DNA of 64,000 nt from Actinomadura_C alba (GTDB lineage: Bacteria; Actinomycetota; Actinomycetes; Streptosporangiales; Streptosporangiaceae). Below the pieces are notes generated by a model. It was given only the letters and a program-made list of their open reading frames with translations. It had not been told where the DNA came from and ran no database searches. Every line of letters begins with the position of its first letter. Position 1 is the stretch's first letter. Below, piece after piece: positions 43,401 to 53,453 of the stretch. Location of the stretch: assembly GCF_039530285.1 (NCBI RefSeq), contig NZ_BAAAOK010000015.1:248001-312000 (forward strand), read 5' to 3'. Position numbers and translations under genes: made by a program.

Positions 43401-44636
43401 GTGCCGATGACTGAGAACAGGCCCCAGGTGATCCTCGGGGTGGGTGCCGGCATCGCGGCGTACAAGGTGTGCGAGCTCCTGCGCCGGCTCACCGAGTCGG
43501 GCCACGACGTACGGGTCGTGCCGACGAGCGACGCGCTCCGCTTCGTCGGCGAACCGACCTGGGCGGCGCTCTCGGGTCACCCGGTGGCCGCCGACGTGTG
43601 GTCGGACGTCGACCAGGTGCCGCATGTGCGCCTCGGCCAGGACGCCGACCTGGTGTTCGTGGCGCCGGCGACCGCCGACCTGCTCGCCCGGGCGGCGCAC
43701 GGCCTGGCCGATGACCTGCTCACGAACACGCTGCTCACCGCGCGGTGCCCCGTCGTCTTCGCGCCCGCCATGCACACCGAGATGTGGGAGCACCCGGCCA
43801 CCCGGGCCAACGTCGCCACCCTGCGCGCCCGCGGTGCCCTCGTCGTCGAACCGGCCTCTGGGCGGCTCACCGGCACCGACACCGGCCCGGGACGGCTGCC
43901 CGAGGCCGCCGATCTGTTCGAGGTGGCGCGCGGCGTGCTGGCCCGGTCCCGGCCGGGCGAGGGCGCGCCCGCACTGCCCACCGCCGATCTGGCGGGCCGC
44001 CACGTGGTGGTGTCGTCCGGCGGCACCCGCGAGGCGATCGACCCGGTCCGGTTCATCGGCAACCGCTCCTCGGGCCTGCAGGGCCACGCCCTCGCGCGCA
44101 CGGCCGTCGCCAGGGGCGCCCGCGTCACGCTGGTCGCCGCCAACGTCGCGCTGCCCGATCCGGCCGGCGCCGAGGTCGTACGGGTGGTGTCGGCCGACGA
44201 CATGCGCGAGGCGGTTCGGAAGGCGGCGAGCAGCGCCGATGCCGTCGTGATGGCGGCCGCGGTGGCCGACTTCCGGCCGGCCGACTACCGCGACCAGAAG
44301 ATCAAGAAGAGCGAGTCGGACGGGCCCGAGCCGATCCGCCTCGTCAAGAACGCCGACATCCTCGCGGGGCTCGTCGCCGAGCGGACGGCCGGGCAGGTGA
44401 TCGTGGGGTTCGCCGCAGAGACCGACGACGTCATCGCGCACGGCCGGGCAAAGCTCGCGCGCAAGGGCTGCGACCTGCTCGTGGTCAACCAGGTGGGTGA
44501 GAACCTCACGTTAGGCGCGGCCGACAACGCGGCCGTGGTGCTCACCGCGGACGGCGCCGAGGTCGACGTGCCCCGGGGGCCCAAGGAGGCCTTGGCCGAT
44601 GTCGTCTGGGACCTCGTGGCGGCGCGTCTGCTCTGA
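43401..44636 (+). CDS. coaBC: CoaBC, phosphopantothenoylcysteine synthetase/decarboxylase
   Basis: 411 residues from GTG 43401 (ATG 43407 possible). N-terminal CoaC flavoprotein: ILGVGAGIAAYKVCELLR, PAMHTEMWEHPA with the catalytic His and PXMNXXMW-like motif, GTGPGRLPEA-like substrate flap. C-terminal CoaB: GRHVVVSSGGTREAIDPVR, FIGNRSSGLQGHALA, AAAVADFRP, KIKKSE, VGFAAETDD. Two steps of coenzyme A synthesis. Confidence 0.95.
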   Translation: MPMTENRPQVILGVGAGIAAYKVCELLRRLTESGHDVRVVPTSDALRFVGEPTWAALSGHPVAADVWSDVDQVPHVRLGQDADLVFVAPATADLLARAAHGLADDLLTNTLLTARCPVVFAPAMHTEMWEHPATRANVATLRARGALVVEPASGRLTGTDTGPGRLPEAADLFEVARGVLARSRPGEGAPALPTADLAGRHVVVSSGGTREAIDPVRFIGNRSSGLQGHALARTAVARGARVTLVAANVALPDPAGAEVVRVVSADDMREAVRKAASSADAVVMAAAVADFRPADYRDQKIKKSESDGPEPIRLVKNADILAGLVAERTAGQVIVGFAAETDDVIAHGRAKLARKGCDLLVVNQVGENLTLGAADNAAVVLTADGAEVDVPRGPKEALADVVWDLVAARLL

Positions 44637-44757
44637 TAATGCGCTTGTTCGAGGTCGGGTGCTCTCCGATCACCGAGCTCTTCCTGGATAGACTTCCGCC
44701 GAAGATTCCCGGAAACCCGATCTGCTAGTCAGCAGCCGCTGCAAGGAGTGCACGAAC

Positions 44758-45951
44758 GTGTCCCGTCGCCTGTTCACCTCCGAGTCCGTCACCGAGGGCC
44801 ATCCGGACAAGATCGCGGACCAGATCAGTGACGCGATCCTCGACGCGATGCTCAAGGACGACCTGAAGAGCCGGGTCGCCGTCGAGACGCTCATCACCAC
44901 CGGTCAGGTCCACGTCGCGGGCGAGGTCACCACCGAGACCTACGTGGACATCCCCGGGGTGATCCGCGAGAAGATCCTCGAGATCGGTTACGACTCCTCC
45001 AACAAGGGCTTCGACGGTCACTCCTGCGGCGTGTCGGTGTCGATCGGCGCGCAGTCGCCGGACATCGCGCAGGGCGTCGACGACGCCTACGAGAGCCGCG
45101 AGGGCGAGGGCGTCGACGAGCTCGACCGCCAGGGCGCCGGCGACCAGGGCCTGATGTTCGGATACGCCTGCCGCGAGACGCCCGAGCTGATGCCGCTGCC
45201 GATCACGCTGGCGCACCGGCTCGCGCAGCGGCTGTCGACGGTGCGCAAAGAGGGCACCGTTCCCTACCTGCGGCCTGACGGCAAGACCCAGGTGACCATC
45301 GAGTACGACGGCGACCGGCCGGTGCGGCTCGACACCGTCGTCGTGTCCAGCCAGCACGCGCCCGACATCGACCTCAAGGAGCTCCTGTCGCCCGACGTCA
45401 AGGAGCACGTCGTCGACCCGGTACTGGCCGAGTTCGACATCGACACCGAGGGCTACCGGCTGCTGGTCAACCCCACCGGCCGGTTCGAGGTCGGCGGGCC
45501 GATGGGCGACGCGGGTCTCACCGGACGCAAGATCATCATTGACACCTACGGCGGCATGGCCCGCCACGGCGGCGGCGCGTTCTCCGGCAAGGACCCGTCC
45601 AAGGTCGACCGGTCCGCCGCCTACGCCATGCGCTGGGTCGCCAAGAACATCGTCGCCGCCGAGCTCGCCGACCGCGCCGAGGTCCAGGTGGCCTACGCGA
45701 TCGGCAAGGCGCACCCGGTCGGCCTCTTCGTCGAGACGTTCGGTACCGAGAAGCTGCCGGTGGCCAAGATCCAGCAGGCGGTCCTCGACGTCTTCGACCT
45801 GCGTCCCGCCGCGATCATCCGGGACCTCGACCTGCTGCGCCCGATGTACTCCCAGACCGCGGCCTACGGCCACTTCGGCCGCGCGGTGCCCGACTTCTCG
45901 TGGGAGTTCACCGACCGGGTCGACGGCCTGCGCTCCGCCGCCGGCCTGTAG
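44758..45951 (+). CDS. metK: S-adenosylmethionine synthetase
   Basis: 397 residues from GTG 44758, AAGGAG upstream. Motifs: ESVTEGHPDKIADQISD, GAGDQGLMFGYA, GGPMGDAGLTGRKIIIDTYGG, GGGAFSGKDPSKVDRSAAY. Makes SAM from methionine and ATP. No SAM riboswitch was recognisable in the 121-nt leader. A double hairpin terminator follows. Confidence 0.97.
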   Translation: MSRRLFTSESVTEGHPDKIADQISDAILDAMLKDDLKSRVAVETLITTGQVHVAGEVTTETYVDIPGVIREKILEIGYDSSNKGFDGHSCGVSVSIGAQSPDIAQGVDDAYESREGEGVDELDRQGAGDQGLMFGYACRETPELMPLPITLAHRLAQRLSTVRKEGTVPYLRPDGKTQVTIEYDGDRPVRLDTVVVSSQHAPDIDLKELLSPDVKEHVVDPVLAEFDIDTEGYRLLVNPTGRFEVGGPMGDAGLTGRKIIIDTYGGMARHGGGAFSGKDPSKVDRSAAYAMRWVAKNIVAAELADRAEVQVAYAIGKAHPVGLFVETFGTEKLPVAKIQQAVLDVFDLRPAAIIRDLDLLRPMYSQTAAYGHFGRAVPDFSWEFTDRVDGLRSAAGL

Positions 45952-45965
45952 CCGGCCGGACCCGC

Positions 45966-46014
45966 CGAAGGGCCCCGGCTGCCCGCTCTGGTTCAGCGGG
46001 CGCCGGGGCCTTCG
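45966..46014 (+). terminator. Compound terminator hairpin after metK
   Basis: CGAAGGGCCCCGGC (from 45966) pairs with GCCGGGGCCTTCG (to 46014); an inner stem GCCCGCT/AGCGGGC sits on top. No U-run. Confidence 0.8.
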
Positions 46015-46247
46015 CGTCGACGCCGGAGCACGTGGGATCCTGCCCCGCCTGGGCGCGGCCGGTTCCCGTCCCCGGAGTCGAGCTCGAGCTCGCGCTCTGG
46101 AGCACTACCCAGTGCGTGCGGTCGTGTCCTGCCGGTTACTTCTCCCGGGAAAAGCCGTCCACGGCCCTTCGCGCATCGGCGGCGACGACATCGCGGAGGT
46201 CCGGACTGATCCGCCGCGTCGTCCGCGGCGTCTGGTAGGACGGGGGA

Positions 46248-48575
46248 GTGGCGAACGATGGCGGGGGACCCGGGGCGGCCGCCCCGGAGCAGCTGCCGGG
46301 CATGGGAGGGGTCCCGGCCGCCGACGTGCGACCCGGTGCGGCGGCATCGGCGCCGGGCGGCGCCAGGGCCGGCTCGACGGGGCGCGCGACGGGAAAGGCC
46401 GGCAAGAAGGCCTCGCGCAAGGGCGCCCGGACACCTTCGGCGACCCGCAAGGTGGCCCGCGTCGTCGTGGACGTGCCGCTGTCCCACCTCGACCGGCCGT
46501 TCGACTACCTCGTGCCCACGGACCTCGACGAGCCCGCCGTGCCGGGGTGCCGGGTGCGGGTCCGCTTCGCCGGCCAGCTCGTGGACGGGTTCCTGCTGGA
46601 ACGCGTCGACGAGAGCGAGCATGAGGGCCGGCTGTCGTTCCTCGAGCGGGTGATCTCCGCCGAGCCCGTGCTCACGCGTGAGGTGGCCGCCCTCGCCCGT
46701 GAGGTCGCCGATCGCTATGCGGGCACCCTGTGCGACGTGCTGCGCCTCGCGATCCCGCCCCGCCACGCGCGCGTCGAGGCGGAGGCCGGGCAAGCGGCGC
46801 GGCCGTCGCCGGACATCGTCGCCGGTGTGGGCGCACCGGCCGAACCCGGGCCGTGGCAGGCCTATCCGGCGGGAGCGTCGTTCCTCGCCGCCCTTGCCGA
46901 GGGGCGGTCGCCGCGGGCGGTGTGGAACGCCATGCCGGGTCCGGACTGGCCGGCCGCCGTCGCCCTCGCCGTACGCGCCACCCTGGCCGCCGGTCGCGGT
47001 GCCCTGGTCGTGGTGGCCGCCGGCCGCGACGTCGCCCGGGTCGACGCGGCGCTCCGCGCGGAGCTGAGCGCGGCGACCGGTACCGCGGCCGGCGCCGGCG
47101 TGGCGGCGGCCGTGACCGGCCGAGACGGCACGGCGGCGAGCCCGCCCGGCGAGCCCGCCGCCGTGACCACCGCCGGGCCCGAGGCGCCGCCGGCGCTGCA
47201 CGTCGCCCTCACCGCCGAACTCGGGCCGGCCGAGCGGTACCGGCGCTGGCTGGCGGTGCTGCGGGGCGACGTCCGGGCCGTGGTCGGCACCAGGGCCGCG
47301 ATGTTCGCGCCGGTGCGCGATCTCGGCCTTGTCGTGCTCTGGGACGACGGAGACGATGTCCACGCCGAACCGCACGCGCCCTACCCGCACGCTCGCGAAG
47401 TGCTCGCGCTACGAGCCCACCGGGCCGGCGCCGGTGCTCTCATCGGCGGATTCACCAGGACCACGGACGCCACCCAGCTGATCGAGACCGGATGGGCGCA
47501 CGCCCTGGCGCCCGACCGGGCGACGCTGCGGCAGGTGATGCCGCGGATCCGTCCCGCCGGTGAGGACGCCGAGCTGGCCCGCGACGAGGCCGCGCGCAGC
47601 GCACGCCTGCCGCATCTGGCGTTCCGCACGGCACGGCAGGCCCTCGTCGACGGCCCGGTGCTGGTGCAGGTGCCGCGCCGCGGCTATGTCCCCGCGCTGG
47701 CCTGTGGCCGCTGCCGGGCACCTGCGCGCTGTGAGGCCTGCCAGGGCACGCTGTCGGTGAACTCCTCGCACGCGGCGCCCTACTGCCGGTGGTGCGGCCG
47801 GATCGCGGGGCGGTGGCAGTGTCCCGAGTGCGGCGGCGGGCAGGTCCGCGCGACCATGGTCGGCGCGCGCCGGACCGCCGAGGAACTGGGCCGGGCCTTT
47901 CCGGGGGTGTCCGTGCGGACCTCGGGGCGCGACGGGGTGCTCGACCGGGTCGGCGGCGAGGCGGCGCTGGTGGTTGCCACCCCCGGTGCCGAGCCGGTGG
48001 CCGACGATGGTTACGCGGCCGCGCTGCTGCTGGACGGCTGGGTGCTGCTCGGGCGGGCCGATCTGCGGGCCGGCGAAGAGGCCCTGCGCCGGTGGATGAA
48101 CGCGGCCGCGCTGGTCAGACCGGCCGCTCCGGTCGTCTTGCTCGCCGACAGCGCGCTCGGCCCCGTACAGGCGCTGCTGCGCTGGGATCCGGTGACCCAT
48201 GCCGAACGCGAGCTCGGCGAGCGCAGGGAACTGGGCTTTCCCCCCGCCGCCCGGATGGCCTCGCTCACCGGTACGCCGGCCGCGTTGCGGGAACTGCTCG
48301 AGGCCGCGCTGCTTCCCGAGGGCGCGCAGGTCCTCGGCCCGGTCCCCGTACCCGCGGGCACGCCGGCCCCGGCCGCCGGTGGGGGTGGCACCGCGGGCGC
48401 CCGCGCGCCCGGATCCCGACGGCCCGCCGAGGACCGGGAACGGGCGCTGGTCCGGGTCGAACGGGCGGGCGGGCACGCCCTCGCTCACGCCCTCAAGGCC
48501 GGTCAGGGAGTGCGCAGCGCGAGGAAGGCCGCCGACCCCGTCCGTGTGCAGATCGATCCCCTCGAGCTCATCTGA
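46248..48575 (+). CDS. priA: PriA-like replication-restart protein, helicase motifs degenerate
   Basis: 775 residues from GTG 46248 behind GGGGGA. An Ala/Gly/Lys-rich N-terminus leads to the 3'-DNA-binding domain (VVVDVPLSHLDRPFDYLVP, GCRVRVRFAGQLVDGF). The central region aligns with the helicase core but lacks Walker A and the DEEH box: LVVLWDDGDD stands at motif II. The zinc region keeps eight Cys (CGRCRAPARCEAC, then CRWCG and CPECGG). Actinobacterial PriA proteins are known to lack ATPase motifs, so this probably acts as a scaffold in restart. Confidence 0.93.
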   Translation: MANDGGGPGAAAPEQLPGMGGVPAADVRPGAAASAPGGARAGSTGRATGKAGKKASRKGARTPSATRKVARVVVDVPLSHLDRPFDYLVPTDLDEPAVPGCRVRVRFAGQLVDGFLLERVDESEHEGRLSFLERVISAEPVLTREVAALAREVADRYAGTLCDVLRLAIPPRHARVEAEAGQAARPSPDIVAGVGAPAEPGPWQAYPAGASFLAALAEGRSPRAVWNAMPGPDWPAAVALAVRATLAAGRGALVVVAAGRDVARVDAALRAELSAATGTAAGAGVAAAVTGRDGTAASPPGEPAAVTTAGPEAPPALHVALTAELGPAERYRRWLAVLRGDVRAVVGTRAAMFAPVRDLGLVVLWDDGDDVHAEPHAPYPHAREVLALRAHRAGAGALIGGFTRTTDATQLIETGWAHALAPDRATLRQVMPRIRPAGEDAELARDEAARSARLPHLAFRTARQALVDGPVLVQVPRRGYVPALACGRCRAPARCEACQGTLSVNSSHAAPYCRWCGRIAGRWQCPECGGGQVRATMVGARRTAEELGRAFPGVSVRTSGRDGVLDRVGGEAALVVATPGAEPVADDGYAAALLLDGWVLLGRADLRAGEEALRRWMNAAALVRPAAPVVLLADSALGPVQALLRWDPVTHAERELGERRELGFPPAARMASLTGTPAALRELLEAALLPEGAQVLGPVPVPAGTPAPAAGGGGTAGARAPGSRRPAEDRERALVRVERAGGHALAHALKAGQGVRSARKAADPVRVQIDPLELI

Positions 48576-48663
48576 TCCGGCCACCCGGCGCGGCGGCCCG
48601 CGCGGGATCACCAGACGGCTGGATACCCGTGCCCGCGAAGGTCGTCGGCCGTAGGGTTCTGCC

Positions 48664-50436
48664 GTGACCGACGAATGGGTTGAGACGACGATCCGCGAGC
48701 TGGAGCGGTGGGCGGGGCGACGCGACGGCGAGACCGACGTGGGAGGGGTCCGGATCCTGCTCGAGATCGCGGCGGACGGGCTCGGGCTGCGCGGGGCCGG
48801 TGAGCTGACCCCCGAGCGTCTCGACCGGCTCCTGCTCGAGGAGTTCCCCAGCATGGTCGCCGCGGGCCCCGACGACGTGCCGTCGGTGCTCTTGGCCGGG
48901 CGCGGGCTGGTCGACTTCCTCGCCGAGAGCGGTGCCGTCGGCTTCGAGGAGGCCGAGCGGCTGCGGGAGCGACTGGCCGACATCGAGCCCGAGTTCGCCG
49001 ACGCCATGGAGGCGGCCGAGGAACTGGAGCAGGAGTCCGCGGCCGAGATGCTCGACGAGCTGATGCTGGCCGACGGCGTGGATCCAGACGACGAAGCGGC
49101 CGTCCGCCGGTGGTCGGAGGAGTTCAGCGCGCTGAGCGAGGAGGAGCAGATCTCCCGCTTCTCCGAGCTGATGCTCCCGGCGGAGCAGGCGGTGGTCGGG
49201 CCGGTGCGGCTGGCGCCGCCGCGGGAGCTGGCCGCCCGCGCACGCGACTCGGGGCTCACGGAGCGGTTGCGCGGGCTGGCCGCCTGGGTGGCCGAGCGCG
49301 AGATTCCCGTTCCGGCCGAAGACGGTGACCTGCCGAAAGAGCACGCCGACGCCGCGGCCGGCGAACTCAAGCCGGCCGTCACGAGCGCCGGTGTCACGCG
49401 CCTGTGGCATGCGGCCGTGGCGGCCGGGGCGGTGCTGGCCGAGGACGGCCGGGCGCGGCCCGGTCCGGCGCTCGCGGCGTTCGAGCAGGGTGACGAAGAG
49501 GCGGTCCTGGTCGCGTGGCTGGCCGCCTTCGACGCCGCGGTGACCCTCGCCCACGAGCCGGGCGATGAGACGTTCGTGTCCGAGGTGGTGCGCAAGGACC
49601 TCCCCGGCCTGCTGATCCATTTGTACGAGCGGCCGGAACCGGTGCCCGCACACGAACTGCTCGACGTGCTCTTCGCGCACATCGAGGAGACCTACGAGAT
49701 CTCCGACGTCGCGACGCTGGAGACCACCGGCGGGCACGCCTTCACCCTCGCGATGGAGGACCTGGCCGACTGGGGGGTCGTCGAGACCGACGAGCGGGAC
49801 GGCCACACGCTGACGCCCCTCGGGGTCTGGGCCGTCCGTGAGCTTCTGCTGGCGGACGGCTACCGGGCGCCGCTGGTCGGTGACCTGGCCGAGGCGTCCG
49901 CCGCCGAACTCCTCGAAGGTCTCGTCGATCACGGAGAAGACACCGCCGACGAGGAGATCGGGCTCTGGCTGGCCCGCCGCGAGCCGGCCGACGCGGCGGC
50001 GGAACTCGTCGCCGTCATGCGCGACGGCACCGCCGGCGTCCGCAACCTCGCGGCCGCGGTCCTGCACCAGGCCGGTCCGGCGGCCGAGCCGGTCGTGCGC
50101 CGGGCGTTGGAGGAGCCGGACACCCGGCCGTACGCGGCGCTGTGGCTGCACGCCCATGGTGACGACGAGATCGAGCTGAGCCCCGACGAGATGATGTGGA
50201 TCTTCACCGACACGGTGGCGGGGCTGCTGGAGAGCGCCGAGCCGCAGGACGCCGTCACCGCCGCGCTGGCCGACGCGCCGCCCGACGCCGATCTCGAGGC
50301 GATGATCGCGGAGATGTGGCGGGTCGACCACCCGGACACGGCCGAGGTTCTGGAGGTCCTCGGCCGCCACCACCCCGACAGGGTGGTGGCCAAGGCGGCC
50401 CGCAAGTCCGCCTTCAAGGCGCGATCCCGCGCCTGA
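48664..50436 (+). CDS. Uncharacterised acidic helical protein, 590 residues
   Basis: Starts at GTG 48664, six bases after TAGGGT, so perhaps leaderless. Very acidic, all-helical by pattern, no membrane segment. N-terminal part (1-200) with LTPERLDRLLLEEFPSMV; middle with a winged-helix-like region (PVPAHELLDVLFAHIEETYE, then FTLAMEDLADWGVVE, LTPLGVWAVRELL); C-terminal ~150 residues with HEAT-like repeats (GVRNLAAAVLHQAGPAAEPVVRRALEE in parts). I do not recognise the family beyond this. Similar proteins exist beside priA and def-fmt in other actinomycetes as I recall. Function unknown. Confidence 0.8.
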   Translation: MTDEWVETTIRELERWAGRRDGETDVGGVRILLEIAADGLGLRGAGELTPERLDRLLLEEFPSMVAAGPDDVPSVLLAGRGLVDFLAESGAVGFEEAERLRERLADIEPEFADAMEAAEELEQESAAEMLDELMLADGVDPDDEAAVRRWSEEFSALSEEEQISRFSELMLPAEQAVVGPVRLAPPRELAARARDSGLTERLRGLAAWVAEREIPVPAEDGDLPKEHADAAAGELKPAVTSAGVTRLWHAAVAAGAVLAEDGRARPGPALAAFEQGDEEAVLVAWLAAFDAAVTLAHEPGDETFVSEVVRKDLPGLLIHLYERPEPVPAHELLDVLFAHIEETYEISDVATLETTGGHAFTLAMEDLADWGVVETDERDGHTLTPLGVWAVRELLLADGYRAPLVGDLAEASAAELLEGLVDHGEDTADEEIGLWLARREPADAAAELVAVMRDGTAGVRNLAAAVLHQAGPAAEPVVRRALEEPDTRPYAALWLHAHGDDEIELSPDEMMWIFTDTVAGLLESAEPQDAVTAALADAPPDADLEAMIAEMWRVDHPDTAEVLEVLGRHHPDRVVAKAARKSAFKARSRA

Positions 50437-50540
50437 GCGTCCAACGGCGTCGGGAGTGCGCCCCAGCGCTCCGTAGACTGTCAAGACGATCGCCCGAGCG
50501 CGCGCCGGGACCTCGAGCACGCACAGGAACGGAGCAACTG

Positions 50541-51086
50541 TTGGCCGTCAAGCCCATCCGACTCTTCGGCGACCCGGTGTTGCGCACCGCGGCCGAGCCG
50601 GTGAGGGATTTCGACAAGCAGCTGCGCCAGCTCGTCAAGGACCTCACCGACACCATGATCGACGCGCCGGGGGTGGGTCTCGCCGCACCACAGCTCGGGG
50701 TGGGGCTTCGGGTCTTCACCTACTACGTCGACGATCACCTGGGGCATCTGGTGAACCCGACGCTCGACCTGTCGGAGGAGCAGCAGGAGGGCGACGAGGG
50801 CTGCCTGTCGATCCCCGGGCTCGCCTTTCCGACGCCCCGGGCGATGCGCGTGGTGGCCAAGGGCTTCAACATGCACGGCGAGCCGATCACCCTTGAGGGC
50901 TCGGAGCTGCTGGCGCGCTGCGTCCAGCACGAGACCGACCATCTCGACGGCATTCTGTTCATCGACCGGATGGACCCCGAGCAGCGCAAGGCCGCCATGA
51001 AGGCGATTCGCGAGGCCGAGTGGTTCGGCGAGCCGGCCCCGCTGATCAGGGACTCGCCGCACCAGACCTTCGGAAGGGCCATCTAG
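50541..51086 (+). CDS. def: Peptide deformylase
   Basis: 181 residues from TTG 50541, GGAG six nt upstream. Removes the formyl group of nascent proteins. Three motifs present: GVGLAAPQLG, EGCLSIPG with metal Cys, QHETDHLDG with two metal His and catalytic Glu. -10 TAGACT lies at about 50475. Followed by fmt in a TAGTG overlap. Confidence 0.96.
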   Translation: MAVKPIRLFGDPVLRTAAEPVRDFDKQLRQLVKDLTDTMIDAPGVGLAAPQLGVGLRVFTYYVDDHLGHLVNPTLDLSEEQQEGDEGCLSIPGLAFPTPRAMRVVAKGFNMHGEPITLEGSELLARCVQHETDHLDGILFIDRMDPEQRKAAMKAIREAEWFGEPAPLIRDSPHQTFGRAI

Positions 51087-52012
51087 TGAGGCTCGTCTTC
51101 GCAGGGACCCCTGCGGCGGCGGTGCCGTCGCTCGAGGTGCTGCTGGCGTCGCGGCACGAGGTGGCCGCGGTCGTCACCCGCCCCGACGCGCCCGCGGGCA
51201 GGGGCCGGCACATGGTCGCCGGCCCGGTCGCCGAACGCGCGGCCGAGGCGGGCGTCGAGGTGCTCAAGCCCGCCAAGGCCCGCGACCCGGAGTTCCTGGA
51301 CCGGCTGCGCGCCATCGCCCCCGACTGCTGCCCGGTCGTCGCCTATGGTGCGCTCCTGCCGCGCGCCGCCCTCGACATCCCCCGGCACGGCTGGGTCAAC
51401 CTCCACTTCTCGCTCCTGCCCGCGTGGCGGGGAGCGGCCCCCGTGCAGCACGCGATCCTGCACGGTGACGACATCACCGGAGCGGCCACCTTCGAGATCG
51501 AGGAGGGCCTCGACACCGGCCCGGTCTACGGCGTGCTCACCGAGCCGATCCGGCCGGCCGACACGACCGGCGATCTGCTGGAGCGGCTCGCCCATGCCGG
51601 CGCGAAGCTGCTGGCCGACACCATGGACGGCATCGAGTCGGGGCTGCTGGAGCCGCGGCCCCAGCCGGCCGAGGGCGTGTCGCACGCGCCCAAACTCGGC
51701 CCCGAGGACGCCCGTGTGGACTGGACCGCCCCCGCCACCCGCGTCGACCGGCTCGTCCGGGCCTGCACTCCCGCTCCCGGCGCCTGGACCACGTTCCACG
51801 GTGACCGGGTCAAGCTGGGCCCGGTGCGGCCGGCCGCCGGCGCGAGCGGCCTCGCACCCGGTGAGCTGCGCGTCGGCAAGAGGGAGGTGCTCGTCGGCAC
51901 CGGCACCCACCCCGTCGCGCTGGGCGACGTGCGCCCCCAGGGGAAGCGGCCGATGAGCGCCGTCGACTGGACCCGCGGCCTGCGCCGCGCCGAGGAGGAC
52001 CGGCTCGTTTGA
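51086..52012 (+). CDS. fmt: Methionyl-tRNA formyltransferase
   Basis: 308 residues from GTG 51086. RLVFAGTPAAAVPSLE, VVTRPDAPAGRGR, then WVNLHFSLLPAWRGAAPVQHAIL with the catalytic Asn/His region, ATTFEIEEGLDTGP-like GAATFEIEEGLDTG. C-terminal OB domain follows. Formylates initiator tRNA, substrate chain for Def. Overlaps def by one nt. Confidence 0.96.
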   Translation: MRLVFAGTPAAAVPSLEVLLASRHEVAAVVTRPDAPAGRGRHMVAGPVAERAAEAGVEVLKPAKARDPEFLDRLRAIAPDCCPVVAYGALLPRAALDIPRHGWVNLHFSLLPAWRGAAPVQHAILHGDDITGAATFEIEEGLDTGPVYGVLTEPIRPADTTGDLLERLAHAGAKLLADTMDGIESGLLEPRPQPAEGVSHAPKLGPEDARVDWTAPATRVDRLVRACTPAPGAWTTFHGDRVKLGPVRPAAGASGLAPGELRVGKREVLVGTGTHPVALGDVRPQGKRPMSAVDWTRGLRRAEEDRLV

Positions 52013-52043
52013 AGGCGTCCGTTCGACCTGAGGCAGGCTGCTG

Positions 52044-53453
52044 ATGCCGCCGCGTGCCCATGACACCCGCCGTCCCGGAAGGCCGCGTCGCACCGGCCGC
52101 CCGCAGGATCTGGTGCGCCGTACCGCGTTCGACGTCATCCGGGCCGTCGACACCCGCGACGCCTACGCCAACCTGCTGCTGCCCGCGCGATTGCGCGACC
52201 GCGGCCTGACCGGGCGCGACGCCGCGCTCGCCACCGAGCTGACCTACGGCACGCTGCGTGGCCGCGGCACCTACGACGCAGTGCTGGCCGTCTGCAGCGA
52301 CCGCGACCTGCGCCGGATCGACGCGCCGTTGCTCGCCGTGCTGCGGCTCGGTGCCCACCAGCTCCTGCGCACCCGGATCCCGTCGCACGCGGCCGTCGCG
52401 ACCACCGTCGAACTGGCCCGTGACGTCGCGGGCCCGGGCCAGGCCAAGTTCGCCAACGCCGTGCTCCGCAAGGTCGCCACCCGCGACCTCGACGCCTGGC
52501 TCGAGATCGTTGCGCCGACGGACGAGACGGGCCGGCTGGCGGTGACCTACAGCCATCCGCGCTGGATCGTCTCCTCGTTGAGAGACGCGCTCGGAACGGC
52601 GCGCGACGAGCTCGAAGCGCTGCTCGCCGCGGACAACGACCGGCCCAGGGTGACGCTCGTGGCCAGGCCCCCGCGCGCCTCGGTCGACGAGCTGATCGCG
52701 GCCGGGGCCGAGGCCGCCACGTATTCGCCGTACGCGGCCCTCCTGTCCGAGGGCGACCCCGCCGCGATCGACGCCGTGCGCGAGGGACGCGCGGGCGTGC
52801 AGGACGAGGCCAGCCAGCTGGTCGCCCTGGCGCTCGCGGCGGTGCCGCTGGACGGCCGGGACGGCCGGTGGCTCGACCTGTGCGCCGGTCCGGGCGGCAA
52901 GGCCGCCCTGCTCGCGGCGGTGGCCGCCGGCCGAGACGCCAGGTTGCTCGCCTGCGACGTACAGCCGCACCGTGCCGGCCTGGTCCGGCGGACCGTGGAC
53001 GAGCGGACCGGCGTCGCCGTCGTCGACGGCACGACGCCCGCATGGCCGGCCGGAGCCTTCGACCGGGTGCTCGTCGACGTGCCGTGCACGGGGCTCGGTG
53101 CGCTGCGGCGCCGACCGGAGGCGCGCTGGCGGCGCGGTCCCGAGACCGTCGCGGAGCTCGGCCCGCTGCAGCGCGGGCTGCTCGCGAGCGCTCTCGAGGC
53201 GGTGCGGCCGGGCGGAGTGGTCGCCTACGTCACCTGCTCACCGCACCTGGCCGAGACCAGGGTCGTCGTGGACGACGTGCTGAAGGTCCGGCCGGACGTC
53301 GAGCGGCTCGATACTCCGGCGGCGCTGGCCGAGGTGTCGGCGGCGCCGCTCCCCGATCTCGGCTCGGGGCCGTACGCGCAGTTCTGGCCGCATCGGCACG
53401 GCACCGACGCCATGTTCATGGCGTTGCTGCGCCGTGCGGGCGAACGCCGGTAG
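52044..53453 (+). CDS. rsmB: RsmB-like 16S rRNA (cytosine-5) methyltransferase
   Basis: 469 residues. N-terminal NusB-like domain (about 22-150: VRRTAFDVIRAVDTRDAYANL). Methyltransferase: SAM motif LDLCAGPGGKAALLAAVAA, motif IV VDVPCTGLGALRRRPEARW with the releasing Cys, motif VI YVTCSPHLAETRVVV with the catalytic Cys. The usual position is downstream of fmt, as here. ATG 52044 behind GAGGCAGG. Confidence 0.94.
   Translation: MPPRAHDTRRPGRPRRTGRPQDLVRRTAFDVIRAVDTRDAYANLLLPARLRDRGLTGRDAALATELTYGTLRGRGTYDAVLAVCSDRDLRRIDAPLLAVLRLGAHQLLRTRIPSHAAVATTVELARDVAGPGQAKFANAVLRKVATRDLDAWLEIVAPTDETGRLAVTYSHPRWIVSSLRDALGTARDELEALLAADNDRPRVTLVARPPRASVDELIAAGAEAATYSPYAALLSEGDPAAIDAVREGRAGVQDEASQLVALALAAVPLDGRDGRWLDLCAGPGGKAALLAAVAAGRDARLLACDVQPHRAGLVRRTVDERTGVAVVDGTTPAWPAGAFDRVLVDVPCTGLGALRRRPEARWRRGPETVAELGPLQRGLLASALEAVRPGGVVAYVTCSPHLAETRVVVDDVLKVRPDVERLDTPAALAEVSAAPLPDLGSGPYAQFWPHRHGTDAMFMALLRRAGERR

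Noticed and set aside
44637..44757. SAM riboswitch before metK
   Set aside because: None of the conserved segments of known SAM classes could be recognised by eye.
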